Of a stretch of 64,000 nt of DNA, positions 1 to 10,237 are shown piece after piece. The number at the start of each line of letters is the position of its first letter. Positions within the stretch are counted from its first letter, which is position 1. The position numbers and the translations under genes were made by a program. The notes below the pieces were generated by a model. That model saw nothing but the letters and a program-made list of their open reading frames with translations. It had not been told where the DNA came from and did no database searches. The stretch is from JABCYV01 sp963696025 (GTDB lineage: Bacteria > Acidobacteriota > Terriglobia > Terriglobales > Acidobacteriaceae), in NCBI GenBank assembly GCA_963696025.1, contig CAVOII010000007.1, positions 310,001-374,000 of the forward strand, written 5' to 3'.

Positions 1-173
1 AGGCTCTGCGGCAAGTATCAACGGGTACCAAACCCCGTGCCCCTGAGGTGCGGTTTTCTTGGCTGCGTTCGTTCTTCTCACTCCTGTCCGGTTTGTGGAA
101 CAGAAGATAATTTCTGGCTGATCTGGATTTCAATCCCTAATACGCTGTCGCCCAACGCTTGGAGGGTTGGGAA

Positions 174-1220
174 ATGAAGTTCTCGCACCAACGCAGCTCG
201 TGGGTAATTGTCCGTCGCGCGTTGAGTCTGATCGTCCTTGTCTCAGAACTAAGCGCCCAAGTTGGGGAACGTCACGTACGGCTCGGATTCCCACAAGACT
301 GGAGTCACCGCCATGTCATCTTCAATCGCAGCATAATTTCAGCGCATCCTGAATTGGCCAATATCGAACCACGCGTGCTGCACCAATTCCTGCGGGAAAT
401 GCCTCGATCCCCGGTTACGGAAGCGGCTCCTTCAAATAAACAGGCGCATCTGAAGCGGGATTGGATGGTGGCCGAGATCGCGGCGAGCGTAGCTGCGGGA
501 ATGTCCCCCGCCAAGTTCGGCTTCGATGCGAGCACCACGAACTGTGCGAATGATTACGTAGTGTTTGGTCTAAATGCCCTCGGGGTGACGGAGGGACAAG
601 GGAACCTTGTGGCCTTAAACAACCTCTACAGTGGGCCAAGCGGGCTTTGTGGAACCGGAGGGCCTTCACTGCTTTTCTCGTACAACACCACCACGGCGGG
701 CGGCAGAGTCAAGACCTCGCCCGTATTGTCGCTGGATGGCACGAAGATCGCATTTGTCGAAAGCGGAACTGGAGTATCCGTATTTCACGTGCTGACCTGG
801 GCAAACGGGTCCGGGCAATGGAACTTCGGCGAAGGTTTCGGCTACTCCTGGCGTGGGCAATACCGCCTCCATGACCTCGCTGACCTTCGACGCTACCGCG
901 AGCGACACGTTGTCGTCCCCATGGGTCGATTACACCGACGATGTCGCCTACGTCGGGGCAGTGGGGCGGAAGGCACCGATTTCTTTTTTTGGGGCATGAC
1001 CCAAGACTGCCCGACCGCGGCGGGAGTTCCCGGCGTCGCTAGCGGGTGTGTAATGTCGTTGACGAATTTTGGGGCGGTTACTACAGTCACGGAGGCGGGT
1101 GGAACCAGCGTGGTGATCACCGACAACTTCAGTACTGCCGGCCAGGCCTCCAGTATCTATTTCACGAACTTTGCGAATCCCCACAATGCAGTCAAACTGA
1201 CACAGAACGGACTGAACTGA
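174..1220 (+). pseudogene. decayed secreted repeat/propeller-like protein
   Basis: Start at ATG 174 is preceded by a good GGAGGG Shine-Dalgarno. The N-terminus has a hydrophobic signal-like stretch (SLIVLVSELSAQ), then motifs that I recall from large secreted Acidobacteria proteins of unknown function (FPQDWSHRHV, KRDWMV, TSPVLSLDGTKIAFVES). From about 841 to 957 the family-like sequence (SMTSLTF, TLSSPWVDYTDDVAYVG) lies in the next frame, and after about 960 it returns to the first frame (FFFWGMTQDC through AVKLTQNGLN). The region between VAYVG and FFFWGMTQ is also too short: relatives, from memory, carry several more beta-propeller-like segments there. So I read it as a pseudogene with two frame changes and an internal deletion. 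Function of the family is unknown to me; a surface or secreted role is inference. Confidence 0.6.
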
Positions 1221-1293
1221 GACATTCCGTGGGATTTCAGTCGGACCGAGGTCTTCGGGCGATTTGCGAAATCTGAAGTCGCAAGCCCACTTT

Positions 1294-1974
1294 TTAGTGT
1301 TCCAGTTTGCCCTCAGTCATCTTGCCGTCGAGCCAGGTTTGCAGTCGCTTCTTGCCCACGTCGGGCAGATCCAGAAAGTGCATCCCCGCTCGGCCTTGCG
1401 TATCTGCCCAGACTACTTCTGAGTTCGTTTCTATTGTCCCGGCTTGGGGCAATAGGAACTCCAGGCGAAATTTCTCAGCAAGCCCGACCGCCTGCAGCAT
1501 CCGAATAGCCAGCCCGCCCATGCTGATGTTCATGGTTTTGGCGCGGAACTCACGGTCGGCTGTGGCCAGATGAATGGGCACCTCGAGTGCGCATCGGAAG
1601 TAACGCCGATATTCACCGATGAGCAGACCGGAAGCGGCCCGCAATGTGCGTCGTACTTGCTCGGCTGATACCGGCTTAGTCATGATGAACTTGGTTGCCT
1701 GTGGCAAAGCGTTGTTAACGTCATTGTTGGGTACGATCGCAAATGCAATGGCGGTACGGTTGGATGGGTAAGCATCGATGTCCTTGAGCACAGCGTCGGC
1801 GCCTTTCAGGTCGTAGTCGACAATAACCGCCTCGAACTTTCGCTGGCGTAGGAACTGGATAGCTTGTGGCACGTCGCTTGTTACTTCCGTCTCGATCCGC
1901 GCCTCTAGGAGCACGGCGGGAAGTACCGCTTGGACTCCGATATCCTGAGAAACTAAAAGAGCGTTCGCACCCAT
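1294..1974 (-). CDS. receiver-like domain fused to PilZ domain
   Basis: 226 residues. ATG at 1974 is chosen because AAGGAG lies 7 bases upstream and homologous-looking sequence begins there; the open frame runs further upstream without coding character. Residues about 1-115 resemble a CheY-like receiver, with the phospho-acceptor region (AVIVDYDLK) and a conserved Lys (MTKPVS), but the usual acidic pair near the N-terminus is not obvious, so phosphorylation is uncertain. Residues about 120-220 are a PilZ domain with RRYFR (RxxxR-like) and NISMGG (the [D/N]xSxxG motif), which in known PilZ proteins bind c-di-GMP. It is transcribed in the same direction as the downstream-lying GGDEF-EAL gene at 2613 but is separated by over 600 bases. 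Probable role: cytoplasmic c-di-GMP effector. Confidence 0.82.
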   Translation of the reverse strand: MGANALLVSQDIGVQAVLPAVLLEARIETEVTSDVPQAIQFLRQRKFEAVIVDYDLKGADAVLKDIDAYPSNRTAIAFAIVPNNDVNNALPQATKFIMTKPVSAEQVRRTLRAASGLLIGEYRRYFRCALEVPIHLATADREFRAKTMNISMGGLAIRMLQAVGLAEKFRLEFLLPQAGTIETNSEVVWADTQGRAGMHFLDLPDVGKKRLQTWLDGKMTEGKLEH

Positions 1975-2612
1975 AACTTCACTCCTTGTAGCGAGTCGCG
2001 GTCCTCGAATAACCGTACTCACGCCGCCAATTGGCCGATCCCCCAGTTCACTTTTTTGTGCCAATGTTCGGCACCCAGACCTGCGAGAGCTTCGCATTCT
2101 CCAAATGGAACAACCCCGCGAGGCAGCGTTGCATGGAAGATTTCCCCTACTGCAGCTCCGATGCTGCCCGGTTATGCTGGTTGAGGAAAAGTTACTAGCA
2201 GTGGTGTGCAACCGAGGGCTGAAATCGGATAGGACATTGCAATGTAGGTCCCCATAACGAGGATTATCGTGACAGGCTTTGATCCAATGGACTGCCTTTT
2301 CGTGCATCCTTCGTAGATGAGACGGTAATCATTCGGCTCGCCTCTAGTTGGCGCACCACATGTCCGAGGGAAATTGCTGGCCTTCGGGCGAAGTGAAAAC
2401 GGCCTGATTGCGGGATTCGCCCCTGGCAAATAGACTTCCATGAAATCAGAAGAAACCGGCGCAGGAAATTATTGGGAAGCTAAGGAAGGTGTAGGCCAAG
2501 CGTTACGTCACAGGGGAAACAGGGCTGCTCCAATTCTGTCTGTGCGATGCTTAAATTCCAGTCGACGCGAGGTGAGCTCAACTCGGTTTGATGTGGGGGC
2601 CGGCTCAAGAGG
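1975..2612. other. 638-base stretch without a convincing gene
   Basis: Only short frames with no recognisable family features or sensible starts occur here. It must hold the promoter of the receiver-PilZ gene (leftward) and the 3' flank of the GGDEF-EAL gene. I see no clear terminator, tRNA or repeat. Confidence 0.5.
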
Positions 2613-4676
2613 CTAGGCACCAGCCGAAGCTTGGTGTACCTTGGCTGGGCCGGGATCATTGCTACCGTTCACCTTTCGCAGCAGGTCGGAAATGACGTGC
2701 TGATCAGCCGGTTTTGAGAAGTAGTAACCTTGCGCAAAGCCGCAATCGAGCGCTTTGAGCTGGTTGACGTGCTCCTCTGTCTCTGTTCCCTCTGCCACGG
2801 TCAGCAAGCCAAGATTCTGAGCGAGCATAATGATGACCTGGACAATCTTCTGACTCTCGGGGTCGCTGTCCATAACAGAGATGAACGCCCGATCGATCTT
2901 CAGCGAATCCACCGGGAACTGCTGCAGGCGGCTAAGCGACGAATATCCAGTCCCGAAATCGTCCACGCTCAGGCGGACTCCGAGTAACTTGAGCTCGGAT
3001 AGTACGGAAGCTGCTTTCTCCGGATTCCCCATGGCGATGGTTTCGGTGATTTCCAACTGTAGATCGTTGGGATCTAACCCGGTCTGTCTCAGCGTCTCTC
3101 CAATTCCTTTCGCAAGATTGGGATGAGCGAACTCTTTCGAGGTAACGTTCACGCTCATCGTAAGCGGCGGCTCAGCGGGAAATTGAGCTTGCCAAATGCG
3201 CAGCTGCTCGCAAGCCTCGCATAGCAACAATCGATTCATGGGGACAATCAACCCGGTTTCCTCGGCCACCGGAATAAAGTCGGCGGGCGAGACTAAACGA
3301 TTCCCATGTTGCCAACGGGTCAGCGCTTCGAAACCAGTGATTTTGCCTGTTTTCAGGGAAATGATTGGCTGATAGTGGATTCTGAATTCGCCCAACTCTA
3401 GGCTTTTGCGGAGTTCCGTCTCCAGTTCCAGGCGCCTGACCGCGCCCTCATGCATGGCGGCATCGAAGACTTCGCATCGCGGCTTGCCCGCTGCCTTGGC
3501 CCGATACATGGCGATGTTTGCGTCTCGCAGCAGATCCTCAGCATCAGCACAAGCGGCGGTGCTTAAGGCAATTCCGACGCTTGCCGTTACCACAATTTCG
3601 TATCCGTGTACTGTGAACGGAACGGCCAGCCTGCTCTGCAGCCGCTCCGCTACCCGGACAGCGTCGCTCGGGTTTCGAACATCCTCCAGAAGTATCGTGT
3701 ACTCATCGCCGCCCAGCCGGGCGAGCGTGTCATCTTTCGAGGTTTGGCCTAGCAACGGACGCGAGATCGTGTCGACTTCGCGGAGCGACGCGGTTAACCT
3801 TTGACCGATTTCAACCAGAATCTCGTCCCCGACTTTGTGTCCCAAGCTATCGTTAAAAACCTTGAATTCGTCGATATCAATAAACAGGACTGCGAACTTG
3901 TACTCGGTGTGCCGCTTGGATAGCGCTAGTGCGCGCCGCAACCGGTCAAGTAAAAGGGCGCGGTTGGGGAGATTGGTCAGACCGTCGTGGAAGGCGCTGT
4001 GCGCCAGCATCTCTTCCGCCCGCTTTCGCTGGCTGATGTCTCGGTTCACAATTACTAGCTTCTCGGTTTCCCCTTTGGCGTTTCGGATGACGCTGGCGGT
4101 TGATTCTAGGGTGCGCCATGAACCGTCCTTATGGCGTATCCGGTATTCTAGCGTCTGCCCTTGACCTGTGGAGCGCGCTTTGCGCGCCGCCTCCAATACC
4201 CGCTGGCGGTCATCAGGGTGTATTTGCTCAATTGACGAGCTGGTCTTTAGCTCTTCCATTGAGTACCCGAGGACATGCTGATATGCCGGGCTGTTGTAAA
4301 TGCGCCGCCCGTCAGCATCGACGACTGCGATCATGTCAGCCGCGTTTTCCGTGATCAGTTGAAAGAGCTGGTCCCGCTCAACGAGTTGGCGGCGGATTCG
4401 CTGCAATTGCAAATGCTGATAAAGCGTGTAAATGTCGAATAACAGTACGACAAAAACCAATCCGCGGACCCATTCCTTGAGGTCCGTCCAATACGCACTC
4501 TCGGTTGGCGGGTGCAACTGGAAGTAGGTTAAAGAGACGATGCCAAAGGACAGAACCAAAGTTACGACGACGGCCAAGCCCCACAGCCACCACTCGCGCC
4601 CCTCGACCTGCCACCTCGCGATGGGGGCCGGTGCTAGCCTAGTTTCGTTAATAGTTGGGAATTCTTCCTGAGTCAC
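2613..4676 (-). CDS. membrane PAS-GGDEF-EAL protein (c-di-GMP turnover)
   Basis: 687 residues. Two membrane helices (about 29-51 and 70-88), a PAS domain (about 103-215, ending in the PAC-like VNRDISQRKRAEE), a GGDEF domain with RLGGDEY at 322-326, and an EAL domain with GFEALTR (E450) plus DDFGTGYSS and AEGTET. In characterised families GGDEF makes c-di-GMP and EAL degrades it. The GGDEF motif has Tyr in the fifth position, which is often still active. The RxxD inhibitory site before it appears lost, with Ser in place of Arg. The EAL metal/catalytic motifs look intact, so phosphodiesterase activity is the safer guess; the net activity cannot be told from sequence. PilZ proteins at 1294 and 12945 and the polysaccharide operon at 6749 are plausible downstream targets. 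Confidence 0.93.
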   Translation of the reverse strand: MTQEEFPTINETRLAPAPIARWQVEGREWWLWGLAVVVTLVLSFGIVSLTYFQLHPPTESAYWTDLKEWVRGLVFVVLLFDIYTLYQHLQLQRIRRQLVERDQLFQLITENAADMIAVVDADGRRIYNSPAYQHVLGYSMEELKTSSSIEQIHPDDRQRVLEAARKARSTGQGQTLEYRIRHKDGSWRTLESTASVIRNAKGETEKLVIVNRDISQRKRAEEMLAHSAFHDGLTNLPNRALLLDRLRRALALSKRHTEYKFAVLFIDIDEFKVFNDSLGHKVGDEILVEIGQRLTASLREVDTISRPLLGQTSKDDTLARLGGDEYTILLEDVRNPSDAVRVAERLQSRLAVPFTVHGYEIVVTASVGIALSTAACADAEDLLRDANIAMYRAKAAGKPRCEVFDAAMHEGAVRRLELETELRKSLELGEFRIHYQPIISLKTGKITGFEALTRWQHGNRLVSPADFIPVAEETGLIVPMNRLLLCEACEQLRIWQAQFPAEPPLTMSVNVTSKEFAHPNLAKGIGETLRQTGLDPNDLQLEITETIAMGNPEKAASVLSELKLLGVRLSVDDFGTGYSSLSRLQQFPVDSLKIDRAFISVMDSDPESQKIVQVIIMLAQNLGLLTVAEGTETEEHVNQLKALDCGFAQGYYFSKPADQHVISDLLRKVNGSNDPGPAKVHQASAGA

Positions 4677-5057
4677 GCCACCGGCCGCTTCCTAACCACA
4701 GAAAGATTCTAAACTGCGAAAAGATTTACGGATGTTACCGAAGTCTTGAACAAGTAATGCTGAAGACCTTTATAGGCATTTGCTAAGCCCGGGTGAGCTG
4801 GCTTTTCGAGAAAAACGAACACACGTCATACCTATGCGAACGATAGGACAAATAAAGTAAAGATGCGACCACGTGACGGACTTCTTGAGAGCACCGTGGA
4901 AAACGGTGAGAATACTTACCTGGGCTGGCCTTTTTTTGATTATTACAGCACCTGAAGTGAGCTCGGGCAGGCGCACGTTGACGCAATATAAGAAAGCGCC
5001 CCCTTAGGAGTAGGTTTTGAGTAGCGAGTTCAATGCCTACGCCAAAGGAGCGCTTTG
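4677..5057. other. intergenic flank between GGDEF-EAL gene and IS110
   Basis: No supported gene. It contains the 5' region of the GGDEF-EAL gene and the left flank of the IS110 copy. IS110 elements lack terminal inverted repeats, so the exact left end cannot be read from sequence. Confidence 0.4.
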
Positions 5058-6125
5058 ATGGACAGCAAGAAGTATATCGGTATGGATGTGCACAAGGAAG
5101 CAATCTCGATTGCGGTTCTGAATGCTTCAGGCAAGCTGGTGATGGAATCGATTATCGCAACCAAAGCCATCACCATCGTGGAATTTCTGGAGGGACTGCG
5201 AGGAGAACTGCAACGTGACCTTTGAAGAAGGGACCTGGTCCACCTGGCTGTACGACCTGCTGAAGCCGCACGCCCGGAAGATCGTGGTGTGCAATCCGCG
5301 CAGGAATGCCTTGCTGAAGGAAGGGAGCAAGAATGATCGCATCGATGCGCGCAAGCTGGCCGAATTGCTGTACACGAACATGCTGCGGCCGGTGTACCAC
5401 GGGGAGAACGGGGTACGAACCTTGAAAGAACTGGCACGGGGCTATCTGACCATCAGCCAAGATGTGGTCCGCGTCATGACCCGCGTGAAAGCTCTGTATC
5501 GGAGTTGGGCGATTCCCTGTTCCGGGAGGCAAGTCTACGCGCCACGTCACGTTCGGTATGGCTGGGCAAGATCGGGGAGGCCGGCGTACGTCGGCGGGCA
5601 GAGTTCTATTATCAGCAACTGGACGCGCTGCGATTGTTGCGCCGGGAAGTACGCCGAGATCTTTTGACAGAGAGCGCCCAGCACAAGGCGACGAAACGGC
5701 TACGCCAGATTCCATCGATCGGTCCCATTCGGGCCGCTCTATTGATTGCCATCCTGCAGACCCCGCATCGCTTCCGCACCAAGCGACAGCTGTGGACCTA
5801 CAGCGGCTTCGGCATTGAAACGCACGACAGTGCAGAACACCGCTACGTCAATGGAGAGCTGCGACGATCGAAGAAGAAGGTATCGGTTCGTGGGCTCAAT
5901 CGAAACTACAATCACGATCTCAAGAACCTGTTCAAGAGTGCGGCCACCAATGCGGCGGCCAAACCAGGTCCATTGCAAGAGTTTTACGCCGCTCTGCTGG
6001 CCAAAGGAATCCGGCCGGACATGGCGCGGCTGACCTTGGCCCGCAAGATCGCGGCCATCACGTTGACGATTTGGAAGAAAGGAGTCAGCTTCGACGCCAA
6101 ACATCTGAAACAACAAACAGCTTGA
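5058..6125 (+). pseudogene. IS110-family transposase, two frameshifts
   Basis: Start ATG 5058 follows AAGGAG. The N-terminus (KKYIGMDVHKEAISIAVL) is the IS110 DEDD/RuvC-like domain; it runs into a stop at about 5223. The same protein continues one frame over from about 5210 (TFEEGTWSTWLYDLLKPHA, NDRIDARKLAELL), and at about 5555-5562 returns to the first frame (WLGKIGEAGVRRRAE), carrying the transposase-20 domain (RLRQIPSIGPIRAALL, YSGFGIETHDSAE) to a stop at 6125. Total length fits an intact ~350-residue IS110 transposase apart from the two shifts. Because IS110 does not use programmed frameshifts, it is probably inactive. Other remnants of the family lie at 45362-45425 and 48022-48086. Confidence 0.88.
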
Positions 6126-6748
6126 GTATCTCTGGGAAGCCTACAGTCCATCCCACGATGGAATCTTGGATGGTGGTGGTCAGTCGGGTTCTGGAGACGC
6201 TCGGGTTCGAGAGTGAGTCTCAACTGTTTTCGTAGACACTGTGTGCCGAGGCACCAAGTCTCCGAGTTGACCCTAGGCCCTCTCGGACAACCCGAAAAAG
6301 CTATGGGCCTTGAGTCCCCGATAGAACTCTGGTTGGCATCCGACAACCGTTCTGCTTGTCTGTTTCAGACTCGACTGGCTTCGTCGCACATCTGCGATGA
6401 AACCGCCGGAGAGACATCCCGCAGAAGCGCACGATCTCGTGCGACCAACCGATGGCATGGAATGGCAAGCCGGAACATCCTTGCTCGTGGTTAGAGAGGC
6501 TGGATATCAAGAAAGATTCCGGTCGTTGGGAAAGTGTTTGCTTGACATCCTTTCTTATAGAACGAACACAGAAGCCGAAGCTTTGTCTGCTTAACTAATT
6601 TTGGCTTTAATCGACCGTCGACATCTGGTCCACGGCGTTTTCCGGCTTGTGAGCCCGGCCAGGGAATGACGAACAACGGGAATGCTTGCGCCTGACCATA
6701 TCTCGTTCCTTGCATTCCACTTGCATGCCTCGTACCCTAGTTACGTTC
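6126..6748. other. right flank of IS110 and upstream region of the polysaccharide operon
   Basis: About 620 bases with only short unconvincing frames. It should contain the right end of the IS110 copy and the promoter of the deacetylase gene, but no clear promoter or repeat is visible. Confidence 0.4.
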
Positions 6749-8656
6749 ATGCTTCCTCGGAAGGCTCGGATCTTAAAGGACTCGGGGGTAAGACAATCTT
6801 TTACAGTCATCCTGCTAGTGTTGGGTTTGGCTGGGGTGCTCACTGTTTGGAAAACGGCCACCAAGACTGTCCGTCCCTTGCGAACTAAAGATGTGCCCCT
6901 CCTAGCCCTCATTCACCGGAACAGGGACCCCGCCAAAGCGTTTCCTGAAGCTTTTCCGCTTCAGGTAGCGGTCCTTTGGACCATGGCCACCACGAGTCAA
7001 GAGAATCCTCTTGCGCTCGTGCACTGCCTGAAGGAGATGGGTATCCCTTTCTTTATCACGCGTGATCTCGAACAAGCCCTTAGGCATCACCTCGTAATTG
7101 TCTACCCGAGCGTGGATTCGCATACATTTACCCAGGCTCAGGCGGATCAGCTGGCGACGTTCGTCCGGGAGGGTGGGTATATCTTCGCGCAGAATGTATT
7201 TTGGGGCGGTCTCCAGTCTCTTTTTGGTTTTCGGAGCTTCGCGCCTTCCCGCAAGCGTTATCACGTGGCGTTTTCTGCAACTGCGGATCCGCTCATGAAG
7301 TATCTGAATCGGCCCGAAGAGCGCGAGACTCGCTTGGGAAGTGACCACTACTCCGAAATTATCTGGACTAATGGATACGCCCCCGACGCGGGAGCTGAAG
7401 TGCTGGCCCACTTTGACGACGGCAGTGCCGCCCTGGTGAAGAATTCAGTTGGCAAGGGAAGGGTCTATCTCCTGGCACTGAGTTTGGTTGACGTCATATT
7501 ACGCAATCAGAACAATCATGATTACGAGGCCGAGCGCCACTATGTGAACGCCTTCGAGCCGGGCGCGGATGTGTGGATGTTGATCCTGAGAGCTTGGTAC
7601 GAAGCGTACGCTAAAGACTGGGTGCGACTGGCCACCGTCCCGGGAGGTCAGCGGTCGGCCTTACTGCTCTCCCATGACGTGGATTGGGAGAATTCATTTG
7701 CGCCTGGTCGTGACTTCGCCCGCGTGGAGAGGGCAAATCAAGCCAACAGTACCTTTTTTATCCAAACTAAATATGTGAACGACGCCAACAGCAAATCATT
7801 CTTTTTCGAACCCAACCTCGGTATTCTTCGCGAACTGAAATCAGGGGGATCGAGTATAGGCAGCCACTCCATCATCCATTCGCCCGCCTTCAATAAGTTT
7901 GAGCTAGGGTCGGGTCATGAGACATACACTAGCTACAATCCGCGCGGACTCGGCTTCGATACGGCCTCTGGAGCCACGGTTTTCGGCGAAGTGCGAGTCA
8001 GCAAAGAATTACTAGATGGAGAAATCCCGAGTCAGAACACGATATTCTTCCGGGCGGGACATTTGCGAGTTCCCGATTCTTTGCCCGAGGCTCTTGAACG
8101 CAGCGGTTATGAGTTCGACTCATCGTTCACTGCCGATGATGTTCTCAGCAACTTCCCTTTTGCGCTCCCACGGGATCTTGGGTTCGATGAGGACAGTGAG
8201 ATTTACGAGTTTCCGGTGACCATTGAGGACGAAGAATCTCCCGGTTTCGCGAAACGAGTTCCAGAGGCGCTGGATGTGATCCTCGCGAACGCCGAAAACG
8301 GAGCGGTAAGCGTGGTGTTGGTACATTCCAATGAATCCCACTTAAAGGCTGCAGCGGAACAGCAGCTGCTTCGCCAGCTACCGCCCGATATCGGAAAGAC
8401 TGACATGCTCAGTTTTGCAAGATTCTGGCGCGCTCGCGATCGTCTCGAGTGGAAGGTGATGACCACCTCAATACCCACACAAGTGGTGTTGCAGGTCAAA
8501 TCAGAAACATCCGTCGCTGGACTTACCCTGGAATGCCAGCACCCTGTGGTGACGATCACAGGCGGTGCAACCTTGTCTCCCGACAACCACCACGTGGTGC
8601 TACCGGAACTGCAGCCCGCACAAATGGTGTCGTTTCGTCTCAATTTCGCCCATTAG
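6749..8656 (+). CDS. membrane-anchored polysaccharide deacetylase with N-terminal GATase-like domain
   Basis: 635 residues from ATG 6749, chosen because a short basic N-terminus (MLPRKARILK) precedes a single hydrophobic anchor (FTVILLVLGLAGVLTVW). No good ribosome site is visible, and the frame is open back to 6686, so the start is uncertain. Residues about 45-285 resemble a GATase1/trimerisation-like Rossmann domain. Then comes a NodB/CE4-like deacetylase: LLLSHDVDW (near 309, metal-binding Asp pair), GSHSIIHSP (HSxxH, near 372) and FFRAGHLRVP (near 436). A small beta domain ends the protein. In PNAG and Pel systems a periplasmic deacetylase (PgaB, PelA) de-N-acetylates the polymer, and PelA also joins a Rossmann-like domain to a deacetylase. 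First gene of the block running to 12838. Confidence 0.82.
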   Translation: MLPRKARILKDSGVRQSFTVILLVLGLAGVLTVWKTATKTVRPLRTKDVPLLALIHRNRDPAKAFPEAFPLQVAVLWTMATTSQENPLALVHCLKEMGIPFFITRDLEQALRHHLVIVYPSVDSHTFTQAQADQLATFVREGGYIFAQNVFWGGLQSLFGFRSFAPSRKRYHVAFSATADPLMKYLNRPEERETRLGSDHYSEIIWTNGYAPDAGAEVLAHFDDGSAALVKNSVGKGRVYLLALSLVDVILRNQNNHDYEAERHYVNAFEPGADVWMLILRAWYEAYAKDWVRLATVPGGQRSALLLSHDVDWENSFAPGRDFARVERANQANSTFFIQTKYVNDANSKSFFFEPNLGILRELKSGGSSIGSHSIIHSPAFNKFELGSGHETYTSYNPRGLGFDTASGATVFGEVRVSKELLDGEIPSQNTIFFRAGHLRVPDSLPEALERSGYEFDSSFTADDVLSNFPFALPRDLGFDEDSEIYEFPVTIEDEESPGFAKRVPEALDVILANAENGAVSVVLVHSNESHLKAAAEQQLLRQLPPDIGKTDMLSFARFWRARDRLEWKVMTTSIPTQVVLQVKSETSVAGLTLECQHPVVTITGGATLSPDNHHVVLPELQPAQMVSFRLNFAH

Positions 8657-8968
8657 CAAACACTCGAAGGGGGCGACATCAGCTGTAGCATGTTCCTCAG
8701 TTCCCACTCCACCCTCCGATAGCCTGCCAGCCGCCTTTTGTGTGCCATGACCCCACATGGCACGTAAGCCTTTGGACTTGAGTAACTTACGCTCTAGGAC
8801 TCTTTGAGGCCACAATCTCCAGGAGGGCGCCAAGGGTGCGTTCTAGGCTCAGACTACGTTCTCCCGATCGGCCGTTCGATACCAATGTTGCTTCACCTGG
8901 CTGAGTTCCTCACGACATCGAGGGCGTCGGCTGCGCTGCGACCAGATAGAAATCCGCTGGAGTTTTGC
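8657..8968. other. 312-base spacer inside the polysaccharide block
   Basis: No supported gene. The frame of the next gene is open back to 8804, but signal-peptide position and the ribosome site favour a start at 8969. A secondary promoter could lie here; none is obvious. Confidence 0.4.
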
Positions 8969-10237
8969 GTGAGAGTGCTTGAGAAAAATTCAGGTGATCT
9001 GCAGCGCGCCGTTATTCGGACGATCGCTATCGGAGCGCTGCTGGTTTTCGCTCCCTTGTTTGCCCAGCAGAAAGAGAGCGAATGGCAGCAGCTGGTGCTT
9101 GTTGAGGTCAAAGCCCAACACCTAGACTCGGCTCTTGCAATCGTCGAGCAACGGCTAGCCGAAGCGCCCGAGGATCTTGAAGCGCATGGTTGGCGCGGAC
9201 GATTGCTGGCATGGAAAGGCCGCTGGTCCGAGGGCGAACGCGAGTATGAACTTGTCCTTCAGAAATTCCCAAGCGACACCGACATTTTAACCGGCCTCGC
9301 CGACGTCCTCCTGTGGCAGCAGAAGTATTCCGAAGCTCTACAGGTTTTGAATAAGGCAAGAACAATCTCCCCCTCGGACCCCGAGATTCTGGCACGCAGG
9401 GCTCGAGTACTGGCCCTATTGGGGTGCGCTGGCGAAGCGCGCTCGGAATATGAGCAAACTCTTCAATTTGACCCAAAGAATCAGGACGCCCTGGCAAGTC
9501 TGGCAGGTCTCCGCGAAAACACCAAACACGAACTCCGATTGGGGGAGGACGTTGATTTCTTCAATTACACCGACTCCGCCCAAGCTCAGAGTATCAGCCT
9601 GAGCTCTCGATGGAATCAGCGTTGGTCGACGGTCCTTGGCGTCAGCGCTTACCAGAGATTCGGTGAAGATGCAGTTAAGGTCCTGGCCAGCGCAGCCTTT
9701 CATATCGCCCCGCAGGACTGGATCAGCGTAGGTAGCACCATGGCCAACAGTCAGGACGTTGTGCCCACGAACGAAGCGTTTTTCGAATACGGCCATGGCT
9801 TCCGCCTTGAGAACCGTTGGGTACGAGGATTGGAAGCTTCTTACCAGCAACATTGGTTTTGGTATCGAGGCGCGCATGTCCTCACTCTGGCGACAAATCA
9901 GATCGTCTACCTTCCCCGGGAGTGGACTTGGTCACTAAACGTGACCGGCGCTCGTACTGGGTTCGTAGGCACACCCGTTGCCTGGACACCATCCGGCTGG
10001 ACCAAGCTAGGATTCCCCGTTCGGCGTCACGTCACAGGCAACCTTTTCTTTGCGGTGGGCAGTGAAAATTTTGCTCAAATTGATCAGATCGGGCACTTTT
10101 CCGCACACACCTATGGTGGTGGACTGCGTTATCGATTTGCCGCCCGACAGGACGTCAACGGCTACGTGGCCCACCAAAACCGAACGCAGGGTCAAACCGA
10201 TACCAGCCTCGGACTGAGTTATGGGATTCATTTTTAG
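8969..10237 (+). CDS. TPR protein with C-terminal YaiO/PgaA-like outer-membrane barrel
   Basis: 422 residues from GTG 8969, which has GGAG 6 bases upstream and puts a signal peptide (VIRTIAIGALLVFAPLFAQQ) near the N-terminus. Residues about 35-190 are tetratricopeptide repeats (AHGWRGRLLAWKGRWSEGE, ALQVLNKARTISPSDPEIL). The remainder alternates beta-strands and ends in an aromatic residue (LGLSYGIHF), as outer-membrane barrels do. The TPR-plus-barrel design matches PgaA and PelB/PelC-type exporters, which move the polymer through the periplasm and outer membrane; YaiO-type barrels are the closest family I recognise. It overlaps the next gene by 17 bases, so the two are translationally coupled. 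Confidence 0.83.
   Translation: MRVLEKNSGDLQRAVIRTIAIGALLVFAPLFAQQKESEWQQLVLVEVKAQHLDSALAIVEQRLAEAPEDLEAHGWRGRLLAWKGRWSEGEREYELVLQKFPSDTDILTGLADVLLWQQKYSEALQVLNKARTISPSDPEILARRARVLALLGCAGEARSEYEQTLQFDPKNQDALASLAGLRENTKHELRLGEDVDFFNYTDSAQAQSISLSSRWNQRWSTVLGVSAYQRFGEDAVKVLASAAFHIAPQDWISVGSTMANSQDVVPTNEAFFEYGHGFRLENRWVRGLEASYQQHWFWYRGAHVLTLATNQIVYLPREWTWSLNVTGARTGFVGTPVAWTPSGWTKLGFPVRRHVTGNLFFAVGSENFAQIDQIGHFSAHTYGGGLRYRFAARQDVNGYVAHQNRTQGQTDTSLGLSYGIHF

Noticed and set aside
2172..2441. Minus-strand frame of 89 codons upstream of the receiver-PilZ gene
   Set aside because: No ribosome site, no domain pattern, and it overlaps the non-coding 5' extension of the next frame.
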